A stretch of 64,000 nucleotides of DNA from Agromyces bracchium. GTDB lineage: Bacteria; Actinomycetota; Actinomycetes; Actinomycetales; Microbacteriaceae. Positions 59,588 to 64,000 of this stretch are shown one piece after another. A program made the translations under genes and the position numbers. The notes beneath the pieces are model-generated. The model made no database searches. It saw nothing but the letters and a program-made list of their open reading frames with translations, and was not told the origin of the DNA. Position 1 is the first letter of the stretch. Each line of letters begins with the position of its first letter. The stretch lies in assembly GCF_009709675.1 (NCBI RefSeq), contig NZ_WMLB01000017.1, positions 62,001 to 126,000 on the forward strand, written 5' to 3'.

Positions 59588-61633
59588 CTACCAGATGCGG
59601 ACGCGGTCGGCCGGGTCGAGCCAGAGCTCGTCATCGGGCGTGACCTCGAACCCAGTGTAGAACTCATCGATGTTCCGGACGATCTGGTTGCACCGGAACT
59701 CGTTCGGCGAGTGCGGGTCGATCGCCAGCAGCCGCTCGACCTCGGCGTCGCGGCCCTTCATCTGCCAGGCCTGCGCCCACGAGAGGAAGAACCGCTGCGC
59801 GCCGGTCAGGCCGTCGATCACCGGCGCCTTCTTCCCGCCGAGCGAGAGCAGGTACGCCTTCCACGCGATCGCGAGCCCGCCGAGGTCGCCGATGTTCTCG
59901 CCGATCGTCAGCGCGCCGTTGACGTGCGCGGGTGCGCCCGCGGCATCCGTCTCGCCCTCGGTCCCGGCGGCGTCGTCGTCAGCGGATGCCGCGGGCTCAC
60001 CGGCCGCGTCGCCGTCGGCGAGCTGCGCCGGCACGAGCACGTCGTACTGCTCGATGAGCGTCTTCGTGCGCTCCTCGAACGCCGCGCGGTCGGCCTCGGT
60101 CCACCAGTCGATGAGCCGGCCGTCGCCGTCGAAGCGCGAGCCCTGGTCGTCGAAGCCGTGGCCGATCTCGTGCCCGATGACCGCGCCGATCGCGCCGTAG
60201 TTGGCGGCGGCATCGCGGGTCTCGTCGAAGAACGGGAACTGCAGGATGGCCGCCGGGAACACGATCTCGTTGAAGCCCGGGTTGTAGTAGGCGTTGATCG
60301 TCTGCGGCGTCATGAACCACTCGTCGCGGTCGAGGGGCTTGCCGATCTTGCCCAGCTGCCGCTGGAACTCGAACTCGGCGGCCGCGCGCACGTTGGCGAC
60401 GAGGTCGGATGCGGAGACCTCGAGCGTCGAGTAGTCGCGCCACTTCACCGGGTACCCGATCTTCGGGGTGAACTTCTCGAGCTTCTCGAGCGCCTTCGCG
60501 CGCGTCTCCTCGCCCATCCAGTCGAGCCCGGCGATGGACTCGCGGTAGGCCTCGACGAGGTTCGCGACGAGCTCGTCCATCGCCTCCTTCGCCGCGGGCG
60601 GGAAGTGCCGCTCGACGTAGATGCGGCCGACCGCCTCGCCCATGGCGCCCTCCACGAACGACACGGCGCGCTTCCAGCGCTCGCGCAGCTGCGGGGTCCC
60701 GGTGAGGGTGCGGCCGTAGAAGTCGAAGTTCTCCTCGACGAAGGCGCTGCCGAGGTACGGCGCCGCGCCGTGCACGACCTGCCACGCGAGCCAGTCCCGC
60801 CACGCCGGCAGCCGGTCGGGGGTCATCAGCGCACCGACGCCCTCGACGAAGCTCGGCTGCCGCACGACGAGCTCGGAGAACGCCCCGTCCGGGACGCCCA
60901 TCGCGTCGCGCCAGAGGTCGAGGTCGACGGATGCCGCGTCCGCGACCTCCGACCACGGCATCAGGTTGTACGTCTTCTGGCTGTCGCGCGAGTCGACGTT
61001 CGTCCAATGGACCTTCGCGATCTCGGTCTCGAGCTCGAACACGCGCTGCGCGCGCGCCGCGGCGTCGTCGAGATTGGCGAGCCCGAACATGCGTTCGACG
61101 TGGCCGAGGTACTTCTCGCGGATCGGCGCGAAGCGCTCCTCGCGGTAGTAGCTCTCGTCGGGCAGGCCGATGCCGCCCTGCTCGACGAAGACCAGGTACC
61201 GCTCGGGGTCGCCGGGGTCGTTGTCGACGAAGAGCTGCACGAACCCGCCGACGCCCTGCCGCTCGAGGCGGCCGATCGCCTCGAGGAGCTGCGCGACGCT
61301 GCCGGGCAGCGAGGCCTCGACGAGCTGGCTCGCGATCGGGGTCGAGCCGAGCATCTCCGCACGTTCCTCGTTCATGAACGACGCGTAGAGGTCGCCGACC
61401 TTGCGGTCCTCGGTGCCCGGCTCGGCCGCCTGCGCCTCCTCGACGATCTCGCGGACGGCCCGCTCGGCCTCCTCGTAGAGCACGATGAAGCTGCCGTAGC
61501 GCGCCTTGTCGTCGGGGATCTCGGTGCGGTCGATCCACTTGCCGTTGACATGACGGAAGAGGTCGTCCTGCGGACGCACGTCGGCGTCGAGTTCGTCGAG
61601 GATGATGCCGCTGGGCTTCGTCGCATCGCTCAT
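59588..61633 (-). CDS. M13 (neprilysin-type) zinc metalloendopeptidase
   Basis: A 681-residue peptidase. The zinc motif is VIGHEIGHGFDDQGSRFD (HExxH) and the third ligand is in TIGENIGDLGGLAIAW. NAYYNPGFNEIVFPAAILQ and FFLSWAQAWQMKGRD are further family motifs. Between the two zinc elements is an insert of about 30 Ala, Asp, Glu and Gly residues (about 565-595) not usual for the family. There is no signal peptide, as in actinobacterial PepO-like cytoplasmic enzymes. TAGGCT sits six bases before the ATG at 61633 (leaderless). Confidence 0.95.
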   Translation of the reverse strand: MSDATKPSGIILDELDADVRPQDDLFRHVNGKWIDRTEIPDDKARYGSFIVLYEEAERAVREIVEEAQAAEPGTEDRKVGDLYASFMNEERAEMLGSTPIASQLVEASLPGSVAQLLEAIGRLERQGVGGFVQLFVDNDPGDPERYLVFVEQGGIGLPDESYYREERFAPIREKYLGHVERMFGLANLDDAAARAQRVFELETEIAKVHWTNVDSRDSQKTYNLMPWSEVADAASVDLDLWRDAMGVPDGAFSELVVRQPSFVEGVGALMTPDRLPAWRDWLAWQVVHGAAPYLGSAFVEENFDFYGRTLTGTPQLRERWKRAVSFVEGAMGEAVGRIYVERHFPPAAKEAMDELVANLVEAYRESIAGLDWMGEETRAKALEKLEKFTPKIGYPVKWRDYSTLEVSASDLVANVRAAAEFEFQRQLGKIGKPLDRDEWFMTPQTINAYYNPGFNEIVFPAAILQFPFFDETRDAAANYGAIGAVIGHEIGHGFDDQGSRFDGDGRLIDWWTEADRAAFEERTKTLIEQYDVLVPAQLADGDAAGEPAASADDDAAGTEGETDAAGAPAHVNGALTIGENIGDLGGLAIAWKAYLLSLGGKKAPVIDGLTGAQRFFLSWAQAWQMKGRDAEVERLLAIDPHSPNEFRCNQIVRNIDEFYTGFEVTPDDELWLDPADRVRIW

Positions 61634-61697
61634 CCCCACAGCCTAGGCGGCACCCGACCGGCGGTGCTGAGCGGATGCCGCGAACCGCGGCCGCACG

Positions 61698-62402
61698 TCA
61701 CCTGAGCTGCGCGAAGCCCTCGGCCTTGCGCGTCGGCCCGACCACGAGCACGGTGTCGTCGGGCCCGAGCACCGTGTCGGCGTCGGCGTTGCGCCACTCC
61801 TCGCCGGGCCGCTTGAACGCCGCGACCGTGACGCCGAGCTCCTTGCGGAGCGCGGTCTGGCCGAGCGGGATGCCGTGCAGCCGTGCGGGCGGCGCGGTCT
61901 TCACGATCGCATAGCCCTTCTCGATCTCGATGTAGTCGAGCGCGGCACCGCGGACGAGGTGCGCGACGCGGCGCCCCATCTCGGCCTCGGGACGGATCAC
62001 GTGGTGCACGCCGAGCTGCTCGAGGATCACGGCGTGCTGCTCGGTCACGGCCTTCGCCCAGATCACCGGGATCTTCATGCCGAGGAGCACCGAGCTGGTG
62101 AGGATCGACGCCGTGATGTCACTGCCGATCGCGACGACGACGCGGTCGAACTCGTCGACGGCGAGCTGCTTCAGCACCTCGGACTTCGTCGAGTCGGCGC
62201 GGACGACCTGCGTGAGTTCGCCGTTCAGCGACTGGACGATCTCCTCGTCGGCGTCGATGCCGAGCACCTCCGTGCCGCCGGCCATCAGCTCGAGGGCGAG
62301 CGACTGGCCGAAGCGGCCGAGGCCGATCACGGCGACCGAGTCGGCTTCGGCGATGCGGCGCGAGGTGTCGTTCGCGCCGCCGAACAGGGTGAATCTAGCC
62401 AA
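61698..62402 (-). CDS. potassium-uptake regulatory subunit (TrkA/KtrA, RCK type)
   Basis: A 234-residue cytoplasmic protein. The RCK-N domain has VAVIGLGRFGQSLALELMAGGTEVLGID and DRVVVAIGSDITASIL, followed by RCK-C (about residues 150-230). It gates the TrkH-like channel in response to NAD(H)/ATP or c-di-AMP. The start is TTG at 62402, overlapping the upstream gene's TAG by 8 bp; no ATG or GTG fits before the first strand. Confidence 0.92.
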   Translation of the reverse strand: MARFTLFGGANDTSRRIAEADSVAVIGLGRFGQSLALELMAGGTEVLGIDADEEIVQSLNGELTQVVRADSTKSEVLKQLAVDEFDRVVVAIGSDITASILTSSVLLGMKIPVIWAKAVTEQHAVILEQLGVHHVIRPEAEMGRRVAHLVRGAALDYIEIEKGYAIVKTAPPARLHGIPLGQTALRKELGVTVAAFKRPGEEWRNADADTVLGPDDTVLVVGPTRKAEGFAQLR

Positions 62403-63771
62403 CGGCGGGCCTCTCCTTCGGGAGTTCGTACAGGATGCGTCGGTCGCGGAGCGCGATCGCGGATCCGAGGGTCAGCGGTCCGATGCGGCCGAGGAACATG
62501 AGCACCACGAGGATGATCTCGGCGCTCGGCGGCAGGTCGCCGGTGATGCCCGTCGAGAGCCCGACGGTCGCGAACGCGGAGACCGCCTCGAACGCGACCA
62601 GGTCGAGGTCGAGCTTCGTGAGGTGCATGAGCAGGATGATCGCGGTCATGACGGCGCCCACCGCGACGAGCGCGACGGTGATGGCCTGGCGGTGCACCGC
62701 CCGGCTCAGCCGCTTGCCGAAGATGTTCACCGCGCCCTCGCCGCGGAACTCGGTGAGCAGGATGAAGAACAGCACGGCGAACGTGGTCACCTTGATGCCG
62801 CCCGCGGTGCCGGCCGGGCCGCCGCCGATGAACATGAGCACGTCCATCACGACCCAGCTCTCGTCGTGCATCTGGCCCACGTCGATGTTGTTGAATCCGG
62901 CCGTGCGGGTCTGCGTCGACATGAAGAACGCGGCGAGGATCTTCGCCGCCGGCGACAGCGGCCCGAAGGTGCCCTCGTTGTTCCACTCGGCGATCGCGAG
63001 GTACGCGGTGCCGCCGACGAGCAGCACGACCGTGCCCCAGAGCACGAGCTTCGTGTTCATCGACCAGTGCAGCGGACGCGAGAACTCCTTGCGGAGCTGC
63101 ATGATGACGGGGAATCCGAGGCCGCCGAGGATGATCGCCGCGCACATCGGCAGGCAGATGAACGGGTCGGCGACGAAGTCCATCATGTTGTTCGTGTAGA
63201 GCGCGAAGCCGGCGTTGTTGAACGACGAGACCGAGTGGAACAGCGCGTGCCACGCGGCATCCGTCGGGCTGTAGTCGTAACCGAAGAGGAAGCGCGGGAA
63301 CAGGAACATCCACGTCAGCCCCTCGATCGCGAACGAGATCAGCACGATCCCGCGGACGAGTCCGCGGAGGTCGTCGTAGCCCACCGCCTTGGCCTCCGCG
63401 GCCGTGTTGAGGCGCGATCGCACGCTCATCTTGCGCGCGAGGACGAGGCCGATCAGCGACGCGAAGATCATGATGCCGAGGCCGCCGAGCTGGATGAGCA
63501 CCATGATCACGACGTGCCCGAGCGGGCTCCAGTGCAGTTCGGTGTCGACGACCGTGAGGCCCGTCACGCAGACGGCGCTCGTCGACGTGAAGAGCGCGTC
63601 GATGAAGCTCGTGCCGCCCGGTTCGAGCGTCATCGGGGGCAGCCACAGCAGGAGGGTGCCGACCAGCACGGCGGCGGCGAAGCCGACCACCACGGCCTGC
63701 GCCGGGTGGAGCCGGATGCCCCGTCGGAAGCGGTGCGGCCGCCGTTCGCGGACCGACCCTCTGAAGGTCAC
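62395..63771 (-). CDS. TrkH/KtrB family potassium channel subunit
   Basis: A 458-residue membrane protein with about ten helices. Four pore-loop repeats of the family are visible, for example TSTSAVCVTGLTVVDT, SFNNAGFALYT, TRTAGFNNIDVGQM and FATVGLSTGITGDL. It imports K+ together with the RCK protein encoded just downstream. The GTG start at 63771 has TATGAT six bases upstream, marking a leaderless operon. Confidence 0.93.
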   Translation of the reverse strand: MTFRGSVRERRPHRFRRGIRLHPAQAVVVGFAAAVLVGTLLLWLPPMTLEPGGTSFIDALFTSTSAVCVTGLTVVDTELHWSPLGHVVIMVLIQLGGLGIMIFASLIGLVLARKMSVRSRLNTAAEAKAVGYDDLRGLVRGIVLISFAIEGLTWMFLFPRFLFGYDYSPTDAAWHALFHSVSSFNNAGFALYTNNMMDFVADPFICLPMCAAIILGGLGFPVIMQLRKEFSRPLHWSMNTKLVLWGTVVLLVGGTAYLAIAEWNNEGTFGPLSPAAKILAAFFMSTQTRTAGFNNIDVGQMHDESWVVMDVLMFIGGGPAGTAGGIKVTTFAVLFFILLTEFRGEGAVNIFGKRLSRAVHRQAITVALVAVGAVMTAIILLMHLTKLDLDLVAFEAVSAFATVGLSTGITGDLPPSAEIILVVLMFLGRIGPLTLGSAIALRDRRILYELPKERPAVG

Positions 63772-63867
63772 CGCGGAATCATACGCCTGTTCCCGGCGCA
63801 GCGCGCCATACGGATTCCGGGGGTTCGCCGGCTCGCCGACGTCGGCGCCCGATGCGATGATCGAGCC

Positions 63868-64000
63868 ATGCTGAACACGATCCTCAACGTCATCTGGCTG
63901 ATCCTCGCGGGCATCTGGCTGTGGATCGGGTACATGCTCGCCGGGCTCCTCATGTGCATCCTCATCGTGACCATCCCGTGGGGCATCGCGTCGTTCCGCA
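63868..64000 (+). CDS. YccF-domain membrane protein (3' end missing)
   Basis: The first 44 codons are present: MLNTILNVIWLILAGIWLWI leads into a hydrophobic segment and IVTIPWGIASFR at the window edge. This matches the start of YccF-domain proteins (two repeats of about 50 residues, four helices, unknown function). It is divergent from the potassium operon. Confidence 0.8.
   Translation, partial: MLNTILNVIWLILAGIWLWIGYMLAGLLMCILIVTIPWGIASFR

Noticed and set aside
58748-61705. A 985-codon plus-strand frame over the M13 peptidase
   Set aside because: It is antisense to a gene with intact HEIGH and ENIGD motifs and shows only charged low-complexity peptide.

Overview
The window is a gene-dense stretch of actinobacterial chromosome, most likely from Microbacteriaceae (Agromyces/Microbacterium-like). 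The evidence is very high GC, many GTG starts, widespread 4-base stop/start overlaps, -10 hexamers sitting six bases before start codons (leaderless genes), and the coproporphyrin-dependent heme pathway. No rRNA, tRNA, CRISPR array, transposase or prophage was seen. Nearly every base is coding; the only gene-free stretch over 300 bases is 18154-18765, which is packed with hairpins and tandem repeats.

Layout. 1-6611: mixed housekeeping and unknown genes (partial hydroxyisobutyryl-CoA hydrolase, VOC protein, LysE exporter, PEBP protein, tRNA hydroxylase TrhO, LssY-domain membrane protein) and a beta-lactamase-fold lipoprotein with no catalytic residues. 6697-18153: an accessory-looking block combining PotABCD-type polyamine uptake, an FAD amine oxidase, an aminobutyraldehyde dehydrogenase, a GT1 glycosyltransferase lacking its usual catalytic His, a TetR regulator, and, divergently, an aminosugar-kinase-like protein with a SIS-domain partner. 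18766-23469: a siderophore ABC importer and a siderophore-interacting reductase, divergent across a near-ideal pair of DtxR/IdeR iron boxes. 23519-29722: a paralogue of the dead lipoprotein, a cysteine-desulfurase-like enzyme, a PEP-mutase-like protein, an ABC-2 exporter and small membrane proteins.

29910-44870: the heme genes. hemE-hemG and hemQ-hemH-hemC-hemD, then hemB-hemL, run on the minus strand, and hemA runs on the plus strand. Together they make coproheme-derived heme from glutamyl-tRNA. They are split by a methyltransferase/GntR pair and a three-gene envelope cluster. HemL and HemG carry N-terminal tandem peptide repeats encoded by DNA that matches a dispersed palindromic repeat.

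44926-64000: an acetyltransferase, a DUF4190 membrane protein, a thiol-redox operon (thioredoxin lipoprotein, CcdA, response regulator, histidine kinase), glycyl-tRNA synthetase, a polysaccharide deacetylase, a NUDIX enzyme, a double alpha/beta-hydrolase protein, a Tat-exported multicopper oxidase, an SDR/TetR pair, a serine hydrolase, an M13 metallopeptidase, a TrkH/TrkA potassium system and a partial YccF protein.

Three DNA-level patterns cut across the genes: several families of short palindromic repeats; a leaderless promoter signature repeated at about fifteen genes; and a heavily iterated heptamer (GGATGCC/GGCATCC) that recurs in different reading frames and seems to override codon preference.
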